Shown: positions 30,347 to 39,410, counted from the stretch's first letter. The stretch is DNA of 57,165 nucleotides from Desulfosporosinus sp. (GCA_020719775.1 DYPS01000004.1:1-57165); one strand, 5' to 3'. The notes: generated by a model not told the origin, from the letters alone. Made by a program: numbers and translations.

Positions 30347-30630
30347 ATCATCACCTTAGCAAGTCTTTTCCAATAAACTTTTTCATAGCAAGGGGCTTTG
30401 CAATGGCGACATCTTGGTTTTATTTCATGAGGACAATTTTGGAGTCTATTTATGGAATAGCTGATGTCCTCAAAACATTGTGGGCAAAGTGTAAAATGTT
30501 CTGTAAAATTGACATTTTTGTAAGTGTGTAAGAGCTCATGTTCTGTTTGATTTTGATGATTTGTTTTACAAAAATAATCAAAATATCGTGTTAAGATAGC
30601 AATTTCTGAAGTGTATTTTTCTATATCCAT
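30295..30630 (-). CDS. ygbA: YgbA-like nitrosative-stress protein
   Basis: This 111-residue protein belongs to the family named after E. coli YgbA (nitrous oxide-stimulated promoter family), induced by nitric oxide in several bacteria. Seven cysteines lie in clusters: YFCK, LCPQCF, NCPH, and RCRHCKAPCY; they may bind a metal or Fe-S cluster. The start is set at the ATG at 30630 because family similarity begins there; an ATG at 30678 would run through the promoter and FNR-like box. The molecular function is unknown. The promoter points to control by a CRP/FNR-type regulator. Confidence 0.82.
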   Translation of the reverse strand: MDIEKYTSEIAILTRYFDYFCKTNHQNQTEHELLHTYKNVNFTEHFTLCPQCFEDISYSINRLQNCPHEIKPRCRHCKAPCYEKVYWKRLAKVMIYSSIRLKVENFLTKFK

Positions 30631-30636
30631 GATGAT

Positions 30637-30642
30637 ATTATA
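30637..30642 (-). promoter_or_regulatory. -10 box predicting leaderless ygbA mRNA
   Basis: TATAAT on the minus strand is followed by exactly six bases (ATCATC) and then the ATG at 30630, so the expected +1 is the A of the start codon. No Shine-Dalgarno is present before the ATG. Confidence 0.65.
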
Positions 30643-30664
30643 GTCTAAATTTAAATTGTATTTA

Positions 30665-30678
30665 TTGACTGTGATCAA
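30665..30678. promoter_or_regulatory. FNR/CRP-type operator at -41.5 of ygbA
   Basis: TTGAC-TGTG-ATCAA is one mismatch from the FNR consensus TTGAT-N4-ATCAA. Its centre (30671.5) is 41.5 bases upstream of the predicted start at 30630, the classical class II activator position. A CRP/FNR-family sensor, such as an NssR- or HcpR-like NO regulator, is the likely binder. This is inferred; no such gene is in the window. Confidence 0.65.
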
Positions 30679-30717
30679 AAAAAGATATAAATATATTAGT
30701 AGATTTTCTATTGTTTT

Positions 30718-32490
30718 TTACTTCTTGAAAATATATCCTAGTTCAAGAAGTTTATTATAAATATCTCCAGTAATTTCACCAGCTGCACTTGCTCCATGTC
30801 CACCATGTTCAACTAAAACAGTAACCGCATACTGAGGATTTTCGTATGGGGCAAAAGATGTTAACCAAGCATGAGATCGTTGAAAATATGCAAGTTCATG
30901 TTCTTGCATTCTTTTTTTCTCAGATTGAGGAATCCCAATGACTTGAGCTGTTCCAGTTTTTGCTCCTATTTTAACAAGTGAATTTCGAAGATTACTGAAA
31001 GCTGTCCCCTCGCTATGATTAGCTACTTCAAACATTCCTTGTTTTACAAGGGCAAGATGAGCTTGAGAAACGTTTAATTCTTTTGAAGAGATAGCATTTT
31101 CATCTTTTAAAAAATGAGGTTTTACAAGTTTTCCTGTTGCTAAAGATGCTGTATATCTTATGATTTGCATAGGAGTCACTGTTAAAAATCCTTGACCAAT
31201 AGAGGAAACAACAGTTTCCCCCTGATACCATGGAAGTTTATGAACTTTTTGTTTCCAAAATTTATTAGGATTTATCCCTTTGGATTCATTTGGTTGATCA
31301 ACACCAGTTTGTTCCCCCATACCAAATTTTACTAAAGTTTGATACATTGCATCAACACCTATTTTAAGACTTCCTTTATAGAAAAAATCATCACAACTTT
31401 CTCTAATTGCTTTGACAAATCCAGTTTCACCATGCCCTGTTGTTTTCCAGCATCTAAAAGATCGATTACCTAAAGGCATACTCCCTGAACATTCAACAGT
31501 TGTATCTGGAGAGATACCATTTTCAAGAAAAGAGATGGCTACACCCATTTTTATAACTGATCCAGGCGGATATTTTCCGTTAATAAGTTTATTTGTAAAA
31601 GGATGATTGAAGTCGTTGATAATTTTTTCCCAATTATCATGACTTACACCATTTACAAAAATATTATTATCAAATTCAGGGAAACTTCCAGCCGCTAGTA
31701 TCTCTCCATTTCGGACATCCATTACAATAACTGCGCCAGTTTGATTAGCAAATCTTTCATGGATATACTGTTGAAGTCTTATGTCAACAGTAGTTTGAAT
31801 ATCATGTATCATAGGGGGAGTATTACTTGCGATGCCAACTATTTTATAAACAGAATTGACTTTGATTGTTTTGACCCCAAGTGTCCCTTGAAGTTGTTTG
31901 TTGTAATATTGTTCTATTCCACTTCTACCAATAGTTTCAAAATGTTTTTGATTGGTATCTTTGTCTATATCGGGGATAGAAATTTTCCCTGTATATCCAA
32001 TAAAATGAGCTCCAATAACTCCATATGGATAAAACCTACTAGACGATGATTTGATCTCTATATAATCATTTGAATTAAAAATAGGATAATATTTAAAAAA
32101 AACCTCATAAGGGATGTGCTCAACTAATACAATATTCTCATGGTTATAAACTCCATCTTCTTTTTCATATTTTTTCTTTAAATCTTCATAGGTAAATTGA
32201 GGAAAGTACTTAGCAGTCATTTTGAAAATATTTTCAAGATCATTAATAGTTTCAAGATTTTGCAAGTGAGGCTTGATGGTAATTTTAAAGCCAATATCAT
32301 TAATAGCAAGATATTCTCCATTTCTATCTAATATTGCACCTCTTGGTGGTGGTGTGAATTCTTGTTTGAGATAGTTTTTATTTGAAAGATCAGCATAATA
32401 ATCATTTTTTCCAATACTCAAGCTAAAAACTCTTATAAGAATTAAGATAGAAATTGCTATTGCAAAGTAGATAATAATAAAAACTCTCAT
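30718..32490 (-). CDS. mrdA: penicillin-binding protein 2
   Basis: PBP2 is the transpeptidase of the elongation (rod) complex. The 590 residues have one N-terminal membrane helix (about 3-22), a PBP dimerisation domain with PPRGAILDRNGEYLA (48-62), and a transpeptidase domain with the active-site S311-x-x-K314, the second motif SCD (365-367) and the third motif AKTGTA. It begins inside the end of the MreD-like gene (4-base overlap) and is probably expressed from that gene's promoter. rodA is not adjacent. Confidence 0.96.
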   Translation of the reverse strand: MRVFIIIYFAIAISILILIRVFSLSIGKNDYYADLSNKNYLKQEFTPPPRGAILDRNGEYLAINDIGFKITIKPHLQNLETINDLENIFKMTAKYFPQFTYEDLKKKYEKEDGVYNHENIVLVEHIPYEVFFKYYPIFNSNDYIEIKSSSSRFYPYGVIGAHFIGYTGKISIPDIDKDTNQKHFETIGRSGIEQYYNKQLQGTLGVKTIKVNSVYKIVGIASNTPPMIHDIQTTVDIRLQQYIHERFANQTGAVIVMDVRNGEILAAGSFPEFDNNIFVNGVSHDNWEKIINDFNHPFTNKLINGKYPPGSVIKMGVAISFLENGISPDTTVECSGSMPLGNRSFRCWKTTGHGETGFVKAIRESCDDFFYKGSLKIGVDAMYQTLVKFGMGEQTGVDQPNESKGINPNKFWKQKVHKLPWYQGETVVSSIGQGFLTVTPMQIIRYTASLATGKLVKPHFLKDENAISSKELNVSQAHLALVKQGMFEVANHSEGTAFSNLRNSLVKIGAKTGTAQVIGIPQSEKKRMQEHELAYFQRSHAWLTSFAPYENPQYAVTVLVEHGGHGASAAGEITGDIYNKLLELGYIFKK

Positions 32491-32930
32491 AATAAAATTC
32501 CCAAGATTATCATATCAATAAAATAATTTATTAGTAAAATAGTTTTAAATTCATAATTTAATTCACCTAAAAAATTAAATAAGAGAAGTGTTCCAAAGTA
32601 AAATACAAAAATCATAATGAAATTTATTAATTTTTGAGACGAAAGAGCTTTTTGTAAAATAGGGTAAATAGAAATATAGATAAAAAATGCGAGTAATGAA
32701 AGGCTAAATAATTTTAAGCCTTGTGCAAGTTCGATAAAACAAAAAGCAACAATCATCAATGTTAAAGAAGAATAACATTCTCTTTCAATAGCTTGTGAAA
32801 AAGTGCTATAAATTGTTCCAATAAGTAAAAGAGCAATAAAATGGACCGGTAAAAATATATTAGAGATTATTGCAATCATGAATAAGATAAATATAATAAC
32901 AGGATTATCTAATAGTGTATATTTGTACAT
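32487..32930 (-). CDS. MreD-like polytopic membrane protein
   Basis: This 147-residue protein is almost entirely hydrophobic, with four to five membrane helices (about 9-28, 29-44, 57-75, 76-93, 100-120 and 127-146 as candidates). Its place immediately before the PBP2 gene with a 4-base overlap, and its size, suggest MreD, the membrane subunit of the rod complex. Sequence similarity to MreD is too weak for me to claim the symbol. It opens a two-gene unit that diverges from thiC, and its promoter predicts a leaderless mRNA. Confidence 0.6.
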   Translation of the reverse strand: MYKYTLLDNPVIIFILFMIAIISNIFLPVHFIALLLIGTIYSTFSQAIERECYSSLTLMIVAFCFIELAQGLKLFSLSLLAFFIYISIYPILQKALSSQKLINFIMIFVFYFGTLLLFNFLGELNYEFKTILLINYFIDMIILGILL

Positions 32931-32936
32931 TCTATA

Positions 32937-32942
32937 AATATA
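32937..32942 (-). promoter_or_regulatory. extended -10 promoter of the mreD-like/mrdA unit, leaderless
   Basis: TGC followed by TATATT forms an extended -10 with one mismatch from TATAAT. Six bases (TATAGA) separate it from the ATG at 32930, so the predicted +1 is the A of the start codon. No ribosome-binding sequence is visible. Confidence 0.5.
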
Positions 32943-33041
32943 GCATATCTTTTCTAATACATATATTTGAAGACAATTGTATTTGCTATTATTTAAAGAG
33001 ACTAGAAAAAATGACTAAGAAAAACTTATGGTTAAATCCCA

Positions 33042-33047
33042 TATAAT
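33042..33047 (+). promoter_or_regulatory. -10 box for thiC
   Basis: TATAAT lies 37 bases before the thiC ATG and would give a leader of about 31 bases. That is far too short for a TPP riboswitch, and no CTGAGA-type core is present in the gap. Confidence 0.5.
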
Positions 33048-33084
33048 CCAAAAATTTTAAAAAAAAGTATTAGGAATTAGAATA

Positions 33085-34428
33085 ATGAAAGAATGGTTAG
33101 AAAAACATAAAAACGATCCTGTAAGAACTCAGATGTATTACGCAAAACAAGGGATAGTTACTCCTCATATGGAATATATAGCAAAAGTTGAAAATGTTGA
33201 TGTTGAACTTATAAGAAGTGAAGTTGCTAGAGGGAGAATGATTATCCCTGCAAATGTAAATCATACAAACTTAAAACCGATGGCAATTGGTATTAAAAGT
33301 CTTTGTAAAATAAATGCAAATATTGGTTCATCTGCACTTGCAAGTGATATTCAAGGAGAAATTGATAAAGTTGATGTTTGTTTAAAATATGGTGCTGATA
33401 CAATTATGGATTTATCAACTGGCGGTGATTTGGATAGTATTAGAGAAGCGGTAATTGCTCACTCTTATGTACCAATTGGAACGGTTCCTATTTATCAAAT
33501 TATTCATGATTGTGGTGGGGATGTAAATAATCTTGATCTTGAAACTATGTTAAAAACATTAGAGAAACAAGCACAACAAGGGGTAAGTTACTTTACAATT
33601 CATGCTGGGTTTTTACTTGAAAATATGCCAAATATAGCAAAAAGAAAAATGGGAATTGTGTCAAGAGGTGGAAGTTTGATGGCTTCTTGGATGATGCACT
33701 ATCATAAAGAAAATCCATTCTATGAAGCTTATGATGCTATTTTAGATATTTGTGCTAGATATGATGTATCGCTTTCTTTAGGAGATAGTTTAAGACCTGG
33801 ATGCTTAGCAGATGCTTCAGATGAAGCACAACTAAATGAACTTAAAATTTTAGGAGAACTTACTCTTAAAGCTTGGGAACGAGATGTGCAAGTTATGATT
33901 GAAGGTCCAGGGCATGTTCCTTTGAATCAAATTGAAAGAAATATGAAACTAGAAAGAGAATATTGCCACGAAGCACCTTTTTATATTTTAGGACCATTAG
34001 TAAGCGATATTGGTGCTGGATACGATCATATAACTTCAGCTATTGGAGCAGCTATCGGTGGATGGCATGGATGTAGTATGCTTTGTTATGTTACACCAAA
34101 AGAACATTTAGGTCTTCCAAATGCGGAAGATGTTAGAGCTGGGATTATTGCTTATAAAATAGCTGCACATGCTGCTGATATAGCAAGAGGACGAAAAGGG
34201 GCTAGGGATATTGATGACGAAATGAGTGATGCTAGATACAATTTTGACTGGAATAAACAATTTGAACTTGCACTTGATAGTGACAAAGCTAGAGAATTCC
34301 ACGATGAAACATTACCTCAAGATGTATTTAAAGATGCAGAATTTTGTTCAATGTGCGGACCAAAATTTTGTTCATACAAAATTACAAGAGAGATTGTAGC
34401 TAACAATCCTTCTTTACAAACAAACTAA
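33085..34428 (+). CDS. thiC: phosphomethylpyrimidine synthase
   Basis: ThiC is a radical-SAM enzyme that rearranges aminoimidazole ribotide into the pyrimidine half of thiamine. The 447 residues are the short form without the long N-terminal extension. Seen: [37 protein letters not shown], and the cluster motif C-xx-C-x4-C in [10 protein letters not shown] near the C-terminus. AGGA lies 12 bases before the ATG. A YeeE-type sulfur transporter follows 24 bases later, which may connect thiamine and sulfur supply, though the link is only positional. Confidence 0.97.
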   Translation: MKEWLEKHKNDPVRTQMYYAKQGIVTPHMEYIAKVENVDVELIRSEVARGRMIIPANVNHTNLKPMAIGIKSLCKINANIGSSALASDIQGEIDKVDVCLKYGADTIMDLSTGGDLDSIREAVIAHSYVPIGTVPIYQIIHDCGGDVNNLDLETMLKTLEKQAQQGVSYFTIHAGFLLENMPNIAKRKMGIVSRGGSLMASWMMHYHKENPFYEAYDAILDICARYDVSLSLGDSLRPGCLADASDEAQLNELKILGELTLKAWERDVQVMIEGPGHVPLNQIERNMKLEREYCHEAPFYILGPLVSDIGAGYDHITSAIGAAIGGWHGCSMLCYVTPKEHLGLPNAEDVRAGIIAYKIAAHAADIARGRKGARDIDDEMSDARYNFDWNKQFELALDSDKAREFHDETLPQDVFKDAEFCSMCGPKFCSYKITREIVANNPSLQTN

Positions 34429-34452
34429 AAATATTTCTACATAAGGATAAAG

Positions 34453-35523
34453 ATGATAGTAGATTTTTTAATGGAATTAAGAGAAGAAAAGCTATATCTT
34501 TATCTCTCTTTGCTAATTGGATTTCTATATGGATTTATAGCACAAAGAGAGCAATTTTGTTTTAGTGGTGGGATTAAAGACTTGATTTTATTTAAGCAAA
34601 CAAAAAGGACAGCTTCCCTACTGGTAGCTATGATTGTAGCTGTTGTTGTTACTCAGTATAGTGCTTCAAAATTTGAATTTGACCTTCTTGATACGAGATA
34701 TTTTACAAATGTGAATTATCTTTTTTTGGTACTTGGCGGAATGATGTTTGGGTTTGGAATGATGGTAAGTGATGGGTGTAGTAGCAGACATCTTATCAAA
34801 ATGGTTCAAGGTGATAAAGATTCCTTTTTTATTTTGATAAGTTTGGCTATGTTTTCATTTTTAACATATACTTTATTGGCTCAATATAATGATGTTATTT
34901 ACCAAAATACTTTGGTTGAATATTTTCAAATAGATGCTTCTTTTTTAATGAACATCTATTTGGTTTTAGCTATTTTAGCTTTAGCTTTGTATTTTAGTTT
35001 AAAAAATTTGAAAAATATTTTAGAAACTTGGGATGGGTTTTTGATAGGTTTGGTGATAGCAAGTGGTTGGGTAGTGACTTATTATTTTATAAATGAACTT
35101 TTTTTAGAAGAGACTTTACAAAGTTTATCGTTTGTCTATCCACTTGGAAAAGCTATTGAATATGGTTATACCAAATTTGAATCAAATATTTTCATTTTTC
35201 CAGTTTTGACGATGATAGGGGTTCTCATCGGAGCTTTTATCTCTTCACTGTTTAATAAAAAATATTCAAAAAAACAGATGTGTGATACTTCTGCTTTCAA
35301 TCCTCCAAAACTTTGGTTAAAAATGATTGGCGGAGCTTGCATGGGAATTGGTGGAATTTTAGCTATCGGGTGTACTGTGGGACAAGGACTTAGCGGATTA
35401 TCTACTCTTTCTTTTGCATCATTTATAGCGATTAGTTCAATTTACTTTGCTGGATATTTAACAGCAATTTATATGAAGAAAACTAACTCTTTAGTTGCTT
35501 GTTTTTATTTTAATTTTCGATAA
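34453..35523 (+). CDS. YeeE/YedE (TsuA-like) sulfur transporter
   Basis: This 356-residue polytopic protein, with about nine or ten helices, belongs to the YeeE/YedE family, whose studied member TsuA takes up thiosulfate. The two family half-repeats are readable, each with a conserved cysteine in a re-entrant turn: SDGCSSRHLIKMVQGD near residue 113 and AIGCTVGQGLSGLSTLS near 308. A further cysteine lies near residue 32 in REQFCFSGG. AAGGA precedes the ATG. It directly follows thiC and precedes mrp, so a role in sulfur for Fe-S or thiamine synthesis is plausible. The substrate is not proven. Confidence 0.85.
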   Translation: MIVDFLMELREEKLYLYLSLLIGFLYGFIAQREQFCFSGGIKDLILFKQTKRTASLLVAMIVAVVVTQYSASKFEFDLLDTRYFTNVNYLFLVLGGMMFGFGMMVSDGCSSRHLIKMVQGDKDSFFILISLAMFSFLTYTLLAQYNDVIYQNTLVEYFQIDASFLMNIYLVLAILALALYFSLKNLKNILETWDGFLIGLVIASGWVVTYYFINELFLEETLQSLSFVYPLGKAIEYGYTKFESNIFIFPVLTMIGVLIGAFISSLFNKKYSKKQMCDTSAFNPPKLWLKMIGGACMGIGGILAIGCTVGQGLSGLSTLSFASFIAISSIYFAGYLTAIYMKKTNSLVACFYFNFR

Positions 35524-35625
35524 AAAAACTTATTGATAAAAAAATTAAAAACGAAAGATTAATTAAGACTTAATTTATCTTAATTAGTTAGAATTCCTAT
35601 GAAATTGAATTATAAAGGAAAAATA

Positions 35626-36825
35626 ATGTTAACAATTGAAAATATAAAAGAGAAGTTATCTACTATTTCATATCCAGGATTTACGAAGTCTATTGTAGAT
35701 TTTGGATTTGTAAAAGACATAGCGATTGATGGAGATAAAGTTGCTGTATATGTTGAAATAACTTCAAGTGCTGAAGAAGTAGAAAAAGAATTAAGAGAAA
35801 ATATTACAAAAGAATTAACGATGTTAGGAGCAACAGATTTAAATATTGCCATTGCTAAGCCTCAAGCCCCAAAACAGATGAGCAATTCAATGAGTGGAAA
35901 CAATATGACTCCACAAGTTAAAAATTTTGTAATGGTAAGTTCAGGAAAAGGTGGAGTTGGGAAATCAACAACTTCTGTGAATTTAGCTATCGCACTTGCT
36001 ATGCAAGGTAAAAAAGTGGGACTTCTTGATGCTGATATTTATGGTCCAAATATTCCTCGTATGATGGGTCTTGATGGACAAGAACCTGAAATTATTGGAA
36101 GTAAAATCATGCCATATAAAGCTTATGGTGTGGAAGTTATGTCGATGGGAAGCCTTGTAGAAGAGGGGAAAGCTCTTGTTTGGAGAGGTGCTATGATTCA
36201 AAAGGCTATTCAACAGCTACTAAGAGATATTTTATGGTCTGATTTGGATGTTTTAGTTATCGATATGCCACCAGGAACAGGTGATGCTCAACTTACTCTT
36301 GCTCAAAGTGTTCCAGTTGCTGCTGGTATCAATGTCACAACACCGCAACATGTAGCACTTGATGATAGTAGAAGAAGTTTAGAAATGTTTAGTAAACTTC
36401 ATATTCCAATTGCTGGAATCATTGAAAATATGAGTGGATTTGTATGTCCAAAATGTGGTGAAGAAAGTGATATTTTTGGAAGTGGAACTTGTGATGATTT
36501 GGCAAAAGAATATAATACAAAAGTATTAGCAAATATTCCAATTGAGCCAAATATAAGAGTTGGTGGAGATGAAGGGAAACCTGTAGTTTATTTCTATCCT
36601 GATAGTAAAACTGGTAAAAAATATCTTCAAGCAGCACAACAACTTTGGGAAAATATTGAAAAATCTCATGCGGATGGTGCGATAGGAAATGCAGATATTC
36701 AACCAAATCTTCCTGCTGGAGTAAGTGCTTGTAGTACTGAAGGACAAGCATATCAAAAAGAGCAAGAGGCTAAGAAAGCTGCAGAAAAAAGTGGATGTTG
36801 TGGTGGCGGACACTGTGATTCTTAA
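35626..36825 (+). CDS. mrp: Mrp/ApbC Fe-S carrier ATPase
   Basis: Mrp (ApbC/NBP35 family) carries Fe-S clusters to target proteins. The protein of about 399 residues has an N-terminal DUF59-type domain (residues 1-80) and a deviant Walker A SSGKGGVGKSTTS, DADIYGPNIPRMMG, VIDMPPGTGD, and a C-xx-C in FVCPKCGEES. The C-terminus ends in a short Cys-rich tail, SGCCGGGHCDS, which could be an extra metal site. The ATG at 35626 is chosen because AAAGGA lies 7 bases upstream; an in-frame ATG at 35599 would contain that site inside the gene. A strong terminator follows. Confidence 0.92.
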   Translation: MLTIENIKEKLSTISYPGFTKSIVDFGFVKDIAIDGDKVAVYVEITSSAEEVEKELRENITKELTMLGATDLNIAIAKPQAPKQMSNSMSGNNMTPQVKNFVMVSSGKGGVGKSTTSVNLAIALAMQGKKVGLLDADIYGPNIPRMMGLDGQEPEIIGSKIMPYKAYGVEVMSMGSLVEEGKALVWRGAMIQKAIQQLLRDILWSDLDVLVIDMPPGTGDAQLTLAQSVPVAAGINVTTPQHVALDDSRRSLEMFSKLHIPIAGIIENMSGFVCPKCGEESDIFGSGTCDDLAKEYNTKVLANIPIEPNIRVGGDEGKPVVYFYPDSKTGKKYLQAAQQLWENIEKSHADGAIGNADIQPNLPAGVSACSTEGQAYQKEQEAKKAAEKSGCCGGGHCDS

Positions 36826-36853
36826 AAATTAACAAATAATTAAAATTTAGTTC

Positions 36854-36894
36854 AAAAGAATCTGTCAAATTGACAGATTCTTTTACTTTTTTTT
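36854..36894 (+). terminator. strong intrinsic terminator after mrp
   Basis: Arms of AAAAGAATCTGTCAA (36854-36868) and TTGACAGATTCTTTT (36870-36884) are perfectly complementary around one central base; the real loop would open to a few bases. A run of T follows (36887-36894). It lies 29 bases after the mrp stop and before the yifB-like gene. Confidence 0.85.
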
Positions 36895-36936
36895 AAAATT
36901 TAGTTATCATTTTCTAGAAACTTTTGAAGGTTAAGA

Positions 36937-38451
36937 ATGAAAAAGATGACAAATTTAAAATGTGCTACAATTGATGGAAATGATGCAATAGTAGTTGATA
37001 TTGAATCAACTTTTACAAATGGTTTACCAAGTTTTTCTATAGTAGGCCTTGGAAATGCAGCGATACAAGAATCAAAAGATCGTATTAAATCATCACTTCT
37101 CACTAATGAATTTAAATTTCCTCCAAAAAAAATAACAATTAATCTAAGCCCAAGTGAAGTAACAAAAAAAGGAAGTCATCTTGATGCGGCTATGGCACTT
37201 TTGATAGCATTACATGATAAAAAAGTTTATTTTGATGACTTTTTTGTTTTTGGTGAATTAGGACTGGATGGAAGCTTTAAAGATACAAGTTCTATATTTG
37301 TATTGATTCTTTCTTTGGCTAAACAAAAGAATAGTATGAATGTTCTTATTCCTAAAGAATCTGTTGATAAAGTTTCAAAAATTCCAAATATTAATATTTT
37401 TGCTACAGAAAATCTAAGTAAAGCGATTGAGTTTTTTAGCACTAAAAATGCCGAGATAAGAGAGCAATTTAAGATTGAAAATAAAGATTTTGAATACCAA
37501 TCAATAGAAATAGTAAATGAAAAATATTATTTTGATGAATATTACAAGCTTGATTTTAGTGATGTAAAAGGACAAAAGATTGCAAAACGAGGAGCATTGA
37601 TAAGTGTTGCTGGTAATCATAATATTCTTTTCGAGGGAAGTCCAGGATGCGGAAAATCAATGATAACAAAAAGAATGCAGTATATTATGCCACCTATGAA
37701 TCTTGAAGAAATCTTAGAGAAGGCAAAAATTGATGCCATTTCTGGAAGAAAACCTGATTTTAAACCAGCTAGAGTATTTAGTTCCCCCCATCATACGAGT
37801 ACGAAAGCTTCAATTTTGGGTGGAACAAAAATAGGTGAAATTGCACTTTGTAATAATGGAATACTTTTTTTTGATGAGTTGCCATATTTTAATAAAGATG
37901 TTCTTGAAGCACTTAGAGAACCACTTGAAGATCATGCGATCTTGGTTTCAAGGGTAAATAGTAAAATAAAATATGATACAAAATTTCTTTTCATTAGTGC
38001 TATGAATCCTTGTCCTTGTGGTAACCTTTTTTCTAAAACGAAAGAATGTAGATGTAATGAACTTGAAATTAATCGATACAAAAATCGCCTTTCAGCTCCA
38101 TTTTTAGACAGAATCGATCTAATAGTCACTATGAGTGAAATTTCTATCGATGATAAGCCTGATATTGATTCTGCAACAATGCATAAGATAGTGTTAAAAA
38201 CTTTTTTAGCTCAAAAAAGAAGAGGACAAAAAGAATTTAATGGAAAACTAAGTGAAGAGGATATCCGAAAATATTGTACTTTAGATAGTGATTGCCAAAT
38301 TATACTTGATAAAGCTATTACTCAATTTTCACTTTCATTTCGTGCAATTAACAAGCTACTTAAAGTTGCTCGAACTATTGCGGATATTGGTCAAAGTGAA
38401 AATATTCAAAAAGAGCATCTTCTAGAAGGATTAAGTTTTCGAAGACGATAA
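36937..38451 (+). CDS. YifB/ComM-family AAA ATPase
   Basis: This 504-residue protein belongs to the YifB/ComM (magnesium chelatase-like) AAA+ family. An N-terminal Lon-like domain (FSIVGLGNAAIQESKDRI, PKKITINLSPSEVTKKGSH) precedes an AAA core with Walker A FEGSPGCGKSM and Walker B GILFFDELPYF. The zinc-finger-like AMNPCPCGN...CRCN follows, and the family signature RLSAPFLDRIDL. ComM, in naturally competent bacteria, is a helicase promoting branch migration during DNA uptake; function in this clade is inferred. GAAGG precedes the ATG. It converges on a small secreted-protein gene with 11 bases between stops. Confidence 0.9.
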   Translation: MKKMTNLKCATIDGNDAIVVDIESTFTNGLPSFSIVGLGNAAIQESKDRIKSSLLTNEFKFPPKKITINLSPSEVTKKGSHLDAAMALLIALHDKKVYFDDFFVFGELGLDGSFKDTSSIFVLILSLAKQKNSMNVLIPKESVDKVSKIPNINIFATENLSKAIEFFSTKNAEIREQFKIENKDFEYQSIEIVNEKYYFDEYYKLDFSDVKGQKIAKRGALISVAGNHNILFEGSPGCGKSMITKRMQYIMPPMNLEEILEKAKIDAISGRKPDFKPARVFSSPHHTSTKASILGGTKIGEIALCNNGILFFDELPYFNKDVLEALREPLEDHAILVSRVNSKIKYDTKFLFISAMNPCPCGNLFSKTKECRCNELEINRYKNRLSAPFLDRIDLIVTMSEISIDDKPDIDSATMHKIVLKTFLAQKRRGQKEFNGKLSEEDIRKYCTLDSDCQIILDKAITQFSLSFRAINKLLKVARTIADIGQSENIQKEHLLEGLSFRRR

Positions 38452-38462
38452 ATTTAATTTCG

Positions 38463-38897
38463 CTATTCTAAATTTGATTTATATTCAATCTTTTTTATTT
38501 GACGGTTATCTAAAGTAAGTATTGTTATTTTATTTTCATTTTTAGGAAAGAGTGAAACATGTTGTGTCTCTTCAAGCAATATCATTGAAAATGGATATTT
38601 TCTTGTTTTTGGTTTCATAAATATATTTACCATTAAAGAAGGTGCTTGGCTCATATCAGCTGCATACAATGCATTATGTAGTTGTAAATAGTTTGGATTT
38701 TTTAGAAGAAATGTTTTAATCTTTTCCCCATCATCTTTTGAAAATGCGACAATAAATTGTTTTGTCTCTTTTGATAAAAATATATTGTCTTCAAATTGAT
38801 TTTTAAAAGAAGTTTGAGGAAAAGTATCACCCACTTTTAGGCTTTCACCTAAAAGAAGTGTTCCAAAAAAAAATATACTAAAAAGTATCCTTTTCAT
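38463..38897 (-). CDS. secreted hypothetical protein, possible thioredoxin fold without cysteines
   Basis: This 144-residue protein has a signal peptide (about 1-17, cut near LLGES). The mature start VGDTFPQTSF and the segment KQFIVAFSKDDGEKI look like the beginning of a thioredoxin- or peroxiredoxin-type fold, but no cysteine is present anywhere, so it cannot do dithiol chemistry. I do not recognise a named family with certainty; a YtfJ-like protein is one candidate. It follows the DsrE-like gene by 5 bases and is presumably cotranscribed, which suggests a shared periplasmic role. Confidence 0.6.
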   Translation of the reverse strand: MKRILFSIFFFGTLLLGESLKVGDTFPQTSFKNQFEDNIFLSKETKQFIVAFSKDDGEKIKTFLLKNPNYLQLHNALYAADMSQAPSLMVNIFMKPKTRKYPFSMILLEETQHVSLFPKNENKITILTLDNRQIKKIEYKSNLE

Positions 38898-38902
38898 AAG
38901 AG

Positions 38903-39340
38903 TTAGAAACTGATATTGCTATAAGCTGAATTGAGTAAATCCCCAGCAACAACAGGTGGTTTCGCTACAGTAATCCCATCTATAAGAGCTGTTACATCTT
39001 TAGTTATATTTGGTAAAAAAAGTGGACAAACACTTACTTTTGCTCCACCTTTCATAAGTCCCATAAGTGCATTTTTTGGATTGATAGTTGTTCCATCTGC
39101 TTTTTTTAAATCAGCTGATTTGTACTCTTTAAGAGCAAGATTAGCAGCATCAGAACATAATGTAATATTTACCTCTTTTTTATGAGTAGACAGTGTTGCA
39201 TTTGAAAGTACCATTGCCATCATTTGAGTTTGTACATTACTAGAGTTAATAATCACATTTAACCCTTTTATCTCATCTGCTAAGATATTTGATTGGAATA
39301 AAAATCCACCTAAAACTAAACTTGAAACTATTTTTTTCAT
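38903..39340 (-). CDS. periplasmic DsrE-family protein
   Basis: This 145-residue protein has a signal peptide (about 1-21, cut after ILA) and a DsrE/YchN-type sulfur-relay fold. Two cysteines remain in the mature part: C62 in TLCSDAANLALKEY and C105 in KVSVCPLFLP, the second at the DsrE active-cysteine position. DsrE-like proteins bind or hand over sulfane sulfur; periplasmic versions occur in sulfur-oxidising Campylobacterota. AAAGGAG precedes the ATG, and three TATAAT copies lie upstream (39384-39410). The partner and substrate are unknown. Confidence 0.75.
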   Translation of the reverse strand: MKKIVSSLVLGGFLFQSNILADEIKGLNVIINSSNVQTQMMAMVLSNATLSTHKKEVNITLCSDAANLALKEYKSADLKKADGTTINPKNALMGLMKGGAKVSVCPLFLPNITKDVTALIDGITVAKPPVVAGDLLNSAYSNISF

Positions 39341-39383
39341 AAAAACTCCTTTTTGATTTATAGAGGAGAAAGTTATCTTAATT

Positions 39384-39410
39384 ATTATATATTATAATAA
39401 AAATATTATA
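39384..39410 (-). promoter_or_regulatory. cluster of three -10 boxes before the dsrE-like gene
   Basis: TATAAT occurs on the minus strand at 39384-39389, 39391-39396 and 39405-39410. Any of them would give a leader of about 36-58 bases for the DsrE-like gene. The sequence is extremely AT-rich, so some copies may be chance. Confidence 0.4.

Noticed and set aside
32931-33084. TPP riboswitch before thiC
   Set aside because: No CTGAGA-type core or paired thi-box arms in the 154-base gap, and the likely promoter leaves only about 31 bases of leader.
36419-36813. Minus-strand frames inside mrp
   Set aside because: They are shadows of the conserved C-terminal half of Mrp with unnatural composition (His/Leu/Tyr- or Ser/Phe-rich).
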